Assembly (NCBI GenBank): GCA_014529385.2
Contig: CM043952.1
Coordinates: 64,380,370-64,444,369, forward strand
DNA from: Adiantum capillus-veneris
Lineage: Eukaryota > Streptophyta > Polypodiopsida > Polypodiales > Pteridaceae
Direction of reading: 5' to 3'
Length of the DNA stretch: 64,000 nucleotides
The notes under the pieces are model-generated. The model did not search any database, was not told the DNA's origin, and saw only the letters and a program-made list of their open reading frames with translations. A program made the translations under genes and the position numbers. This document shows positions 34,706-49,765 of this stretch, piece after piece (positions within the stretch are counted from its first letter, which is position 1; the number at the start of each line of letters is the position of its first letter).

Positions 34706-37380
34706 GGGGGGGGGGGGGGGAAACATTAGTGTTCTTAAGAAGAGAATTTCCACTTTTGTTTTTGAGGATGAAAATGCTTCTCCAAGGGGGAATAATGTGA
34801 AGCCAAGGGTAGGACTAGGAGGGCATGACCCTGACAAAGTGTTGGCTATGCATACATTGTCAAGGGGTCTCCTAATTAAGGGCCAAGCTACCTATATAGG
34901 AGTATAGGTGGGTGGAGATGAGCATGCATTAGTACCTATGTTCTTTTGCATAAAATTACTAAGTTGATCTTTTTTTAATGATTTAAATGATTGAAGGTAA
35001 CATAATTTTTTTTAGGATTCTACCTCACTTAGCCTAATGGATGTGTAGGCAGATACTTGGCCTAATGATACTTTAACTTCTTGATGCCATCTATTGTCTT
35101 GAACATTGTTTATGTTTTTACCCTAGCATGGCTTTGACATTATCAAACTAATCTTTTGCATGAATTTCACTCACATAGCATTGGGTTTCTACCCCTAGTT
35201 TTCTAATTTTGAAAGTAGATAACTATAGAAAGTTTACGTATTTGGTTGTTTCACCGGGGAACTTGAATGAGGTTGAAAAACTAATGGAAAATGTGCATTT
35301 TTATTGCTAAATGAATAAGAAGTTGATACGTCCCTAGTTAGTTTTCTTTTTTTTGGGAAGATAGAGATAAAAGGGATTTATTGATCTAATGGTATACCTG
35401 CTGGAAAAAAAGAGGTTTTAGCCATTTGGGTTGTCATTAAAACCATTTGGGTTGTCATTGGATCTTGAAGGTGCAATGGCTTGAAAGGATCTAAAGCATT
35501 GGGTTTTTGTTTTTGTTTTAGATTATGGAAACATCTCTCTTGAGATGATCTCGATCTTGCATAGTTGAATTTGGTTATTAAAAAAAGGTGATCTACTGAT
35601 TTTTGAGTTCAAAGGTCTGGAGGGATTTGATATCTAATGGTTTTGTTTGAAATTTCCTTTAAATTGATAGTGTCTTGTAAATTTTAAACTTATGTTGGGA
35701 GTTCTTGATCTAAGGTTGATCTTCTAGTTCTTTTGGGGGTTTTGGTAATTCTGGTGTGATCATTGAATCCTTGGGCTTTAAAACAGTAGGATATGTTTTA
35801 GTTCTCTTCTTTGCCATAATAGATCCTAGCTCAACCCTAAAATTTTTTGTCATATTTTTTGTATAATACTTGGTCATGTGATTTGGTAAAGTTGTGGCTA
35901 TATTTACTGGTGCTTGCAGTAACCTAAGCATTGAGACCTAGATAAGATTTTATTTTTTTGAGAGAATAGTTTTGTTAGATTTCTAAATTTTTTTGTTGCA
36001 TTTCACCTATTCCTAAGATCAAAATCCTCTCTAGTGATGACCCTTTTCGATGCTTAACTCAAGAATTGGGACTATTCTTTACTTTAGGCTACTTGTTGTT
36101 TTAGAAAATATTGGTACTATGTTTACTTGGACTACTGAGGCACTTTATGACGTTTGCTCTAAGTTTTCCTTTTTTGGTTTTAGCCTGGCTATATCCTAAG
36201 ATTTTGGAGTTCTCTTCCCATGTGATGGTTCACCTTATGGTATGAAGCATTGATTTGCATTTGTCACACATGCATTGGTTGGTATAGTACTTCTTGATCC
36301 CTTTTATCTTTTGCAATGAAGAATTTTGTTATTAGTTGATTCTCTCCCCCTAGAAAGTGATAATTTATCTGTTTGTAATGGATACTGCCTAATCTTTTTA
36401 GGAGCAAGACTAGCTCAACTTGTTTTCTATTTTTCATATCTAAAAAAGATATGACAATTGCTAATCTATTCATTTTTAAGTTTGACATGAATCATAATGA
36501 CTTATAGGTTCTTTGACACATATAATATGTATCCAAGGCTAGCAAAATTTGTTTTCTTGTTTATATGGATGCATGTGAGAATCCTATCCTTGCTTTAAGA
36601 GGTTTAGTTTAGTTACAGTCCAGCCTTGAAGATGAAGACCTAGTTTATCCATAGACTCACTTCTAATCTTGATGTATAGGGTAATTGGAATGTATTCTCA
36701 TTTGAACTAAATTGGACAGAAAGAATTTGAATATAGAAATGTTTTGTGCAAATACTTCCCTATTGTCTAGAGCCAAATGTCTTTTGAACATGACGTTCTT
36801 TTATGTCTAAGTACTTTAATACATCAACACACAAATCTAAAAACAAGGGCTTCCCATGCAACTAGGTTGGCTGGGACAGTAGTTCTAGAGTACATTGTGT
36901 CTTAGGTCTCTGGATAGACCCACTATTGGTGATTTGTTTCTAGATTGATACGTGTTAGGTAGATTGGACAAAGACCTAGGATGGGTTTCCTATTCATAGT
37001 CATTATAGTTTTTGACTTGACTAGTTTTCGAAATTAGGAGCTACCACTTTTATTTCCTTTTATTAGATTTTTGTCTAATTTTTTTTTGCAAAAAGACGAT
37101 GTAAAGGAATACTCAAATGAGGGTCATCTATGACCTTGTAAAAACAGGCAAAATCATAAAGAACCTTCTTAAACCCTTGAATAAGCCTCCTATAGACGGA
37201 AAACCTTCTTATATATTTAGGCCCCTCCTTACGTAGAAAGTTTAAAACAAAACTATTGTATGCTCTCAGTGACTCTTTGTATTATCACAACATACTATAC
37301 TCAATATGAGAATTGATCCCAACTTCTAGCTAGTTTGTCATTCATGCAAGCAATGGGGCTCAAGAAGACTAAGTCTCCAA
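33770..37380. other. About 3.6 kb with no recognised gene
   Basis: AT-rich DNA with only short ORFs (34142-33894, 35931-35710, 36488-36264, all minus) that match nothing I know. A compound microsatellite with a G-run sits at 34669-34720. An 18-bp tandem pair (CCATTTGGGTTGTCATT) occurs at about 35423-35460. Confidence 0.6.
34669..34720. repeat. (CT)n(GT)n with a 17-bp G-run
   Basis: CT, then about 26 bp of GT, then an uninterrupted G-run ending at 34720. G-runs of this length are prone to sequencing error. Confidence 0.95.
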
Positions 37381-37529
37381 GTGGATACTATGATTAATTA
37401 TCAATTAAATATAGGTGGTATATTGTGGAGTGCTCTCATTCTCTTTATTATCTCTCTTTTCATGGAATTGATTAGCTATCTCTCTAGATTGTGTTGTGGG
37501 CGTGTAGCCATGCTCTCTATGTTTATTGT

Positions 37530-39080
37530 GGGTGACCAAGGCATAGTCCTTGGCAACAAGGCAACAAAGGCTTCATTGGTACCATTGGCTGCATGCAAGG
37601 CACAACCATTTATCATGACTCAAAACTTCACGAGAGGTCACCCATCCCAATACTATTCATCAAGAGAGTGCTTAACCACAATGTAACTAACCATTGAGTT
37701 AAATTTCCTTGTTGTCTATACCCTCAAAAGAATATGGGGTTAAACTTGAGTTTCCTAATCAACCTAAGCTAAACCATGTGAAATATATGGATATGAAGGA
37801 ACATCTAGAATTAGCCAAGCACGCATGTATGTGGGTGTGTTTTGGATACATGAACTAGTAATGAGGAAGTAGAATCCATTGTTTTGGTGTGATTTTTGAT
37901 ACTTCAATTGCCCTCCATGTTGTTATTATTCCTCTTTAAACACCCTCTTTCCAATCACTTGGATGTGGAGTGTAAAGCATGAATCCCCTTCTACATAAGG
38001 TTGTGTAGGTGGTAGGAAGTGTTCCTAGATTAGTATTACACCCTTTTATCTTTTTTGTGTACTATGTAAGAAATAGACCTACCAAGGAAGAGAAAGCAAA
38101 TATCCAATCCCGTGTCTGAACCTCCAGTGAATCCTCAACCTGTGGCACCAAAGAATGAGGCTGTTGGGGGCCATCCTCAACTGCAAGTTGTTGCACCTTC
38201 TCCTATTGTGGTAAGTCAATTGTTAGTTTTTGCATTTTTCATCCATAAGTTGGCCTTAGTAAGAGAAGCCTAGGATGTCCTAAAGAAATGTGATTATCAA
38301 TCATCACAAGAGCCAAGCGTGTGCTTTTAAAATTAAGTTGAAAGAATTGTTTGATCTAGGGTAAACTTGTTTGATCACTATGGAAAGTTATTCTTAGAAA
38401 AGGAAGTTATTGAGATGACATACTCTTTCCAAATTAGCGAGTAAATGCGGCAATTAGTGGAGAATACGCTATGATTAGTAGCACTTGTATCTCACAATGA
38501 GTGAGTATCCCTGCCAGTTAACAATAGGGAAAATTCTGATTATTGGCTTCACGGTTAGCAAAAAATAATAAAACCTTTTCAAAGGATTTGTGGGTTAGAT
38601 AGAGAAATTCCACGGGGTAGTGGCAAACTCATAAAAAAATTGGATAATTCTTTTTGTTAAAATAAAGGACTGTCTTTTTAGACCCTGTTTGAGAAAGAAA
38701 TTTTTGGGTGATGTTTGAAGGGCTATATGAAAGAACTTGTGCTCGGAATTAATGAAGGAATGTAAAACAATGCGGTCGTAATTAAAAAATATGAGGAATG
38801 GGTGGGTGCAGTGTGGAAAGTGGGAGAATAGTATCCAAACATAGCTATGTCTATGGATGGGTAGACTCGATTAACAACGTACTTTTCACAAGTTTTCTTT
38901 TTAGTTAAGAATACGTCTCATATTACATTTAGGACTTTATGAATGGTGGCTGTGCCTCTTGATTGTGGGAAAGAAGATGTCTTTGTTTTTTAAATCCTAG
39001 GTATGTCACAAGATTTTTTATTTGCGGTATAGGACCTAGCTCCAATTATGACCTTTGATTTATTGACCTGGCTTGTGGTA
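37530..39080 (+). repeat. Dispersed repeat, copy 2
   Basis: Partner of 27830-29250, same orientation, about 9.7 kb away. In this copy a stretch at about 38072-38210 stays open and Pro-rich (PRKRKQISNPVSEPPVNPQ) and ends at a GTAAGT donor-like site. The first copy has the same block frame-broken. This hints at an exon of an ancient gene inside the repeat, but I cannot name it. Confidence 0.7.
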
Positions 39081-39166
39081 TATGACCCTTTTGCAAATAG
39101 GGTAGTCGAGATGGTAAGAAAACACTTCATACTTGCACGCATGCCCCTCTAGACCGAGGGTGCCAT

Positions 39167-40320
<1,154 letters not shown>

Positions 40321-40385
40321 GTGAATCCGTGCAAGACTCTGAAGTCGGTGGCAAAAATGGCAAATCATTGATGTTAAAGCCACTC

Positions 40386-40622
40386 TTGCCAATGTCAGTG
40401 CCAAACCTGGAGCCAGAGCTCTCTCTCACTCTCTCTCAATGCCTGAGGGTGGTGATGATGTTGATGGTGATGTCGCCTTCCGTCACCAAATCGTTGATGT
40501 CGAAGCTGCTCTTGCCAATGTCAGTGCCGAAGCTGGAGCTAGAGCTCTCTCTCACTCTCTCTCAATGCCTGAGGGTGGTGACGATGTTGATGGCGATGTC
40601 GCCTTCTGCCACCAGACAGAAG
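40386..40622 (+). repeat. 126-bp tandem repeat with an open frame
   Basis: Nearly two copies of a 126-bp unit. The length is a multiple of three, so two frames stay open through it. One frame repeats ALSHSLSMPEGGDDVDGDVA and EAALANVSAEAGAR; the other repeats LPMSVP-LE-ELSLTLSQC. An ORF from 40439 runs to 40813. No start, promoter or homolog is recognised. It lies inside the element whose LTR is at 40861-41051, or in captured DNA. Confidence 0.75.
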
Positions 40623-40846
40623 CCTCCAAAGCCAAGAGGAATGCCCTGGGAGATGTGGTAAAATCCTACTCACTCTCTCACTCACACTTTCTTGGTCTCT
40701 CTTGCTTGCTTTCTTTTGGATCTCTCACTCTCTTGCTCTCAAATTTCTTTGTCTCGATTTACTGCACATCTTGCGAAGCTTCCCTTGCTTGGGGTTTGAG
40801 CACATGCGGGTAGGGAGATGCCGGAGCTAGGGAGGCGTGCTCGTGA

Positions 40847-40858
40847 GCTCTGATACCA
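40847..40858 (-). other. tRNA-Met(i) primer-binding site of a short-LTR element
   Basis: GCTCTGATACCA on the plus strand, two bases from the LTR at 40861. Confidence 0.85.
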
Positions 40859-40860
40859 AT

Positions 40861-41051
40861 TGATGGAGTGGAGGTGGAGTGTGCAAGAGAGGGAAGGAGA
40901 GAAGGGGAAGGGGATGCAGACAGTCTTGTTGGTGGAGAATGAGGGAGGTATTACTCTCTCCTCATTTGCTCTTTGAACAAATAACGTAAGAGGGAGGGCA
41001 CCCGACCACAACCTGCCGGCCACAACTTGGTCATGGGCCTGAAACCTAACA
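40861..41051 (-). repeat. Short LTR (191 bp), minus strand
   Basis: On the minus strand it starts TGTTAGGTTTCAGGCC and ends …CTCCATCA next to the PBS. The layout is correct for a 5' LTR of a TRIM-like or small copia element with its interior to the left. I did not find the partner LTR in 37-40.8 kb. Confidence 0.7.
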
Positions 41052-41315
41052 GATATAGTGAACTCCGATGCTATGAATTTTGACTGAGTTGCCAAAATAG
41101 TGTAAAAACTATTGTGTCAAATTCACGACATCATCTTGCAACACGTCATGGATTTGCCTCTTTCCCTGTTTTGATCCATCTGGAACCATGTGTTGAGCTG
41201 CTATTCTAGAATTTGAACCTGCATGTTGACAAAAAAACTTAGTGTGATACTTAGCCTCAAATTGTTCTGCTTCAAGCAAACCTATAATGGGCCAATCTAG
41301 ATGTGGTGGCCTCCC

Positions 41316-43830
41316 CTATAACTTCTTTAGTCGGAACCCATTTCTAGGCTTCTCCACTGTGGTTCCAAATACATAAGCTATAACAAAGGTACCTTGACCC
41401 AGATCTTGCACAATCTGATAAGGATCTTTATGCCTTAATGTGAGCTTACCTAGATGAGGGCTTAGGCTCAAATTGTATACCATTACCCAATCTCCAACCT
41501 GAAAGACTTTATACTTAAAATTCATACTAATGCAAGCTTGCGTCCTTCTCTGGATCACCTTAGTGATAAAGAAACTGGCCAACTTGTCTTTCTCTAGCTG
41601 CATCAATATTTGCTCTTGTGCTTAACCAGTAATTTAGGACTCATCTTCTCAGCACTCACTCTGAGGCTTGGCACAACAAATTCCATGGGAACTACAACTT
41701 CAAGGCCATACACTAATTTGAATGGAGTCATACCTACTGTTACTTTGAATGCTATTCTGAAAGACCACAGTGCAGAGTCAAACTTTTCATCCCAATCCTT
41801 CTAATTTCTTGAACAATCTTCTTCAAAACCCAAAGTCTTATTCATACTCTTAGCTTTTCCATTAGCATGTGGATGGTAATTTGTGAACTTCTTATAAAAA
41901 ATCATATGACTTTTTGTCAAATCAAAAATTACCTCATTCGAGAAATGAGTTCCCTTTTCACTTATTAATTCAACAAGATAACCAAACTTGGTCATGATAT
42001 TATGATAAAGATACCAAGCCACTCTCTAAGCATTGTTATCCTTAAGGGCTATAACCTCCACCCATTTGGTACAATAGTATATTGCAACCAAACTGTATGT
42101 GCATTCCCTACCTGTAGTTGGCTTCACAGGTCCCACAAAATCCAGACTCCACTTTTGAAAAGGATCTAAGGGAAATATAGGACGATCATTCATCCTATCC
42201 TTTGAAACAGACTGACCAAGATTTTGACAAATCACACAAATTCTAGCATGGTCATGGGCATCCTTCACCATTGTGGGCCACCATAAACCATCATGTAAAA
42301 TCTTCTTACATGTAATATTGTGTGAGAAATGTCCTCCTGCTACTCATAAATGGGCCACTTGAATAACAACCTTTTACTCAAACTTAAGGACACACCTCCT
42401 AATCACCTGATCAATCCCTTTCCTATGAAATGCTCCTGCAATCACCAAAAAGGGTCTACTTTCAAGAGAAAACTTCTCCTTTGATCAATAGAAAATCCTA
42501 CCGGCATAGTTCCATTTGTCAAGGATACCAACATCTTTTCATACCATGACTCAAATATGGCATTGTGCACCTCAAATAACTCTGCATCTGAAAAATCATC
42601 ACTACTACTTGTTGGATTTTCACTGTCTCCAATCTACTCAAATTCAACAATATCATGTTCTTTACCTTGTGTGTGAACAATGACAATATCAAACTCTTGC
42701 AACAACAATATCCATCTGGCTAGCCTTCATGTTAGCAATGGTTTCTTAATCAGATAGAAGAATTCCTGATGGTCTATATAAAAAATCACCTTGATTCTTA
42801 ACAAATGATGCTTGAATTTGCTCAAAGCATACACCATCCTTAGAGCTTTTCTCTCAATTACAACATAGTTTCTTTTAGCTGATGTCATCACTCAACTTGC
42901 ATAGTACACATGCCTAAACCATCCTCTGATCTTTGCTTGCATAAGAAAAACTAATATAGCCATATCCAATGTATCAAGAAAGACATAAAATGGTAATGTC
43001 CAATCTGGTGGTTGTAATCTTGGAGCTACTGAGAACATCTTTTTTAACATCTGAAGTGACTTCTTTTGAGGATCAGACCAAACAAAGGGCACATTCTTCT
43101 TTGTTGAATGAGTAAGAGTCATACAAATATTTATTACCTGGCATGCCATATCACCTATCCCACAAACTTTCTCAACTCCCTAACATTTGTTGGGACTTTA
43201 GCTATTCTAATAACCTCAACTTTATTTTCATCAATAGAAATCCCTTCATTGGACACCACATGTCCCAATATAGCTCCACTTTTTACAGCCACCACACTCT
43301 TACATGGGTTGAGTGACATTTTGAACATCCTACATCTCTCAAAATACAACTTGAGATGATGCAAGTGTAAATCCTTCTTACAAAAAGCTAAAAAATTATC
43401 AATAAAGACCCTCATAAAATCATATAAGTAAGGTTCAATTTTTTTATAGGCTATAAAGTTAAATGATGGTGCTCCATTCTTGAGTCCAAAGTTCATAACT
43501 ATAGAAGCAAAAGCTCCCCACTCTATAATGAAAGTGGTTTTATGCCAATCCTCTTCCACCACCTTGATTTGATTATACCCTGAAAAATCATCCAAACAGT
43601 TGTACATCTCTTTCCCTACTAGTAGATCTAAGATTGCATCACAAAATGGCGTTGGAAATGGACTAGTGATAGTAGCTACATTTAACTTCTTGTAATCAAC
43701 ACATACTCTGATCTTACCATTCTTGTTGGGTACCACAATGATAGGTGATAGCCATGTGACTTTATGGATTGGATTGATAGATCCCACAACCAATAACTTG
43801 TCAATTTGTTTTTTGACTTGCCAGGCAAAA
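41316..43830 (-). pseudogene. Gypsy element D pol: RT, RNase H, integrase
   Basis: The minus strand encodes RT (43830-43155: KIRVCVDYKKLNVATITSPF, DDFSGYNQIKV, LGHVVSNEGISID), RNase H (43149 to about 42640: YVFLDTLDMAILVF, VYYAS), an HHCC and integrase core (about 42330-41801: ICVICQNLGQ, WSLDFVGPVKPTTGR, ELISEKGTHF) and an integrase C-terminus (41606-41316). The RT active site reads FIDN where gypsy has (Y/F)xDD, so the second catalytic Asp is lost. The FSGYNQI and LGHxVS wording fits a branch other than the chromovirus copies A-C. RT is cut at 43831 by an LTR; gag and protease are not in the window. Confidence 0.87.
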
Positions 43831-46793
<2,963 letters not shown>

Positions 46794-47268
46794 ATGTGAT
46801 CTTGCAATGCTAATGAAGGTGGCTAGGGAAGCTTGAGATGATGAGTATTATTAGCTGAATAAAAGAAGGATGGCAAAGGAGATTGTCATGTATGAAAGTA
46901 GATGAAGGAACAGATCAGTGATTCATGAGTAGGAAAATATGGGCAACCACGTGTTAGGTAATTCAATTGCTGTGGGCCCGCTATTAGAGGGCATAATGGT
47001 GCACAAAGGCGGGAGTGGAGCACGTGGACAAGACTACAAAGAAGTGGTTATTCTAGGCAAGTTCGCAACAAAGTTTTGGGATCTATTGAGCCTCTTATTA
47101 TCCTATCCATAGATCAAAGGAAAAGAACTAACACCTTGAATATTTACCCTTGTGTTGAAGCTAACCGTGCATAGGATAGTTATTTTCCCTCGACATGTTT
47201 TTTTGTTGAAAGATTAGATACATGTAAAACAAGACTACTAAAGTTTTTGTAGCAGATGGCATGTGTCG

Positions 47269-47760
47269 CTAAAAATAATATGTCTTTGCCAGCATGAAAT
47301 TAGACCAAGAATTAGACATCCGCATGACCTCACCTTCTAGGATGCTAAAACAAGAGGGATGATAATGAAAACAATGCAAAAGATTGGCAATGACAAGGCT
47401 TATCATGGTAACAACTAAATGGTTACCTCGGCATCCTCTACGGACTCTCTCAAAAGGTATAAGCAACCAAATTATATAGCTTTGTGCTCCAAAGATCCCC
47501 ACATCATTGGATGAACACCAACCAAGAACCTCTTAGGCTTGAACTCATGGGCTACTTCCCACAAGATTTCATCTTTGCCAATTGCCCCCACATTCACAAA
47601 AAGGAGGATATCTCTTGTCAAGGAAAACCCGACAATCCCACTCGGATCCCTAGCCAAATGAGGTAGTAGCAGTGGCACTTGTGGGTGTAGCCTCAAAACT
47701 TTTTTAACAAATGCTTGCAGGTATGCCAGGCTATTAAAATGGGATTCCTCCACTTTCTAC
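47269..47760 (-). pseudogene. Cytochrome P450 C-terminal fragment
   Basis: The minus strand reads the end of a plant P450 from just before the K-helix to a stop: SLAYLQAFVKKVLRLHPQVP, HEFKPKRFL, then after a frameshift (about 47500) the haem loop region IPFERVRRGCRGNHLVVTMI and a C-terminal tail. The K-helix ExxR is KVLR (Glu lost). The haem loop keeps its Cys but has lost the usual FxxG glycines. About 370 N-terminal residues are absent. An inactive gene fragment; the P450 family cannot be set. Confidence 0.85.
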
Positions 47761-48054
47761 CCCCATTGTACCAGTGCAATTATTTCCTCTTGAAACTTAA
47801 CTAGCCAACTTTGATTTTGGGGCACACAATAGCTCTGCCATCGCCCACTCTATAGATACCATTGTGCTATATGTACTTCCAGTTAAAATTTTGTGCACAA
47901 CTACGACATGGACATGGATTCCTTCAAACCAAGTCTAGGCGCAGGATTGCATGCGGAAGGGCATAGCTGCATGGATGGACATGCATTTACATAGATCATT
48001 GTGTGTGTGTGTGTGTGTGTGTGTGGAGACATGCATTTCAGAAGAAAGTGTGTA

Positions 48055-48633
48055 GAGGCATACCCTTCATAGATGGGCACCGTGTGGGTCACCCTGTCTC
48101 CAAAGTCCAACACAATTCCTGGTTACTCATATAGAACATCCAGTAAATGGTAATGCCATATGCATTAGAAGCCACTGTAGTAATCTTATTTTTGAAATTA
48201 ACATATGATTCATGTTTGTATGCTAAAACCATGGAAGAAATTGGGAGAGAGGGATTACCTGTAGTACGTCCTCTCGCATAGAGCGAAAAGACTACCTGGA
48301 TTGCAACATACATGGCCGGAACATAGAAAGTGTCGAACATGATTTGTGTCATCTTCTCACGATTCACCTTTGGATTACTGTGAGGAGGACAGGGTGCTCC
48401 TTCGGTGCTACTCTTAGCTCATTAAAGAAAGTGTGGTGCCACAATTTTTTCATATCATCCCAGTTTGTGACAATGCCATGGTAAATTGGGTACTTGAGTG
48501 TCAGAATACCTCTCTTGGATTGTGCCTCATCCCCCACATAAGCATCCTTTTGTCCCATTATACCGGCATGTCTTGGCCGCCCCACAATGCTCGGAACCAC
48601 TGCTCTTGGTGCATCATCCCCCGCAAATCCATC
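48055..48633 (-). pseudogene. Actin fragment with conserved introns
   Basis: The minus strand encodes actin from about residue 20 to about 168. The first exon here (48633-48259) follows an AG acceptor and starts [20 protein letters not shown]. It includes [20 protein letters not shown] and [20 protein letters not shown]. An intron at 48258-48119 (GTAATC…CCAG) splits the Gly codon of RTTG; joining restores a clean frame into VLDFGD and [10 protein letters not shown], then the exon breaks off at about 48055. Both exon edges match plant actin intron sites (near codons 20 and 150), so this copy came from genomic DNA and not from mRNA. Defects: a 3-residue deletion before MGQKD and a frameshifting deletion of about 10 bp at 48366. 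Confidence 0.9.
48119..48258 (-). other. Intron of the actin pseudogene
   Basis: 140 bp, GT…AG on the minus strand, phase 1 in the conserved Gly codon. Confidence 0.8.
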
Positions 48634-48872
48634 CTGCACATGCACATGTCATCCACAACACTAATTTTTTTGAATCCTGTTTTTCTAGACTGCAAAGAGA
48701 TGTTGGTCCATTGCATTCAGCGATCTGCAAAGTCGTGATTGATCGCTACGTCCATCTGCATTCAACGTCTAGTATTTTTTACCTCAGCGTCCATCTGCAT
48801 TCAGCGATTTGCAAAGTTGTTAGGACATTGATTTTCTTCTGGATGTGTTTGCATGAAAGCGCGCTTGCGCGG

Positions 48873-48982
<110 letters not shown>

Positions 48983-49199
48983 ACGCAAGACAGGACACCG
49001 CATGTGCCATATAAAATCCTGCACTCTTTGTATGAACTTGCAATGCTAGCCCTGTACTTGTATGAACTTGTGCATGTGTTTATAGGTGTTTGGGTGTTGA
49101 TCCCAGCTTCTTGAACGCGTGCGCTCCTTGATGAACGATGTAGCTTCTTGAACGCCGTTATAGGAGCAATATCGGCAGCCTTTAGTCTGAAACCCCGCG

Positions 49200-49765
49200 A
49201 TGCGCATAGAGTAGGGGCACATGCTTGGCTCCCGTTCTTGCCTTTCTTTGGGCCCCTTGGCGGCTGTCCGTGCGCGGAGCTTTGGAGAGTGGCGGACTTC
49301 TTACAGCTTGCTTGAGGAGATACAACTAGAGTCTGGGACACTACAGAGGAGGGCTAGCCATGAGAGAGGACATCCAGGACGCTCTCACAAAGGAGTGGCA
49401 GACTCCTTTTGAGCCCCAGGTCCCGAGATGGATGGGTACGTTTGATGTAGTTGGAGATCCTGATTGCAGCTAGAGATTGCTCAAAGGATGGCGATTGCCT
49501 GTTCTTTGAGGTTAAGGCAGAGGGCATACTTCAACGGGTGGCAGAGTCCCCACTGGGGTCAGAGTGTGATTTTGAGAGGATCCAGGTAGTGGCCGCGATT
49601 GCTTGGAAGTGTTTGATTGATCCGGATCCTACAGACCTTGGAGGAGTGTGGAGGATTCGAGTTTACGACACCAGACCCTTAGTGCGGCTTCAGTGCGATC
49701 CAGGACAGTGGGTCTGGCATGACCCTTTTAAGGCAGATGTCTTAGGCACCCCCTTCTTTCAGTAC
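49200..49765 (+). pseudogene. LINE (L1-type) ORF2 C-terminal remnant, first part
   Basis: Frames on the plus strand read as the stretch between RT and the terminal zinc domain of a plant LINE: AWLPFLPFFGPLGG, WRVADFLQL, then RIRVYDTRPLVRLQCDPGQW and VLGTPFFQY up to 49765. The zinc domain that should follow resumes at about 52010, so about 2.2 kb of foreign sequence separates the two parts. Two frame changes occur between 49300 and 49450. Confidence 0.65.

Noticed and set aside
27785-38220. Cyclin-like hints (LGNEAMKAS-type words at 27.87 and 37.56 kb, PRKRKQ block at 38.09 kb, KRNALGD at 40.64 kb)
   Set aside because: The words recall the N-termini of A/B-type cyclins, but they are too short, out of frame with one another, and no cyclin box is present.
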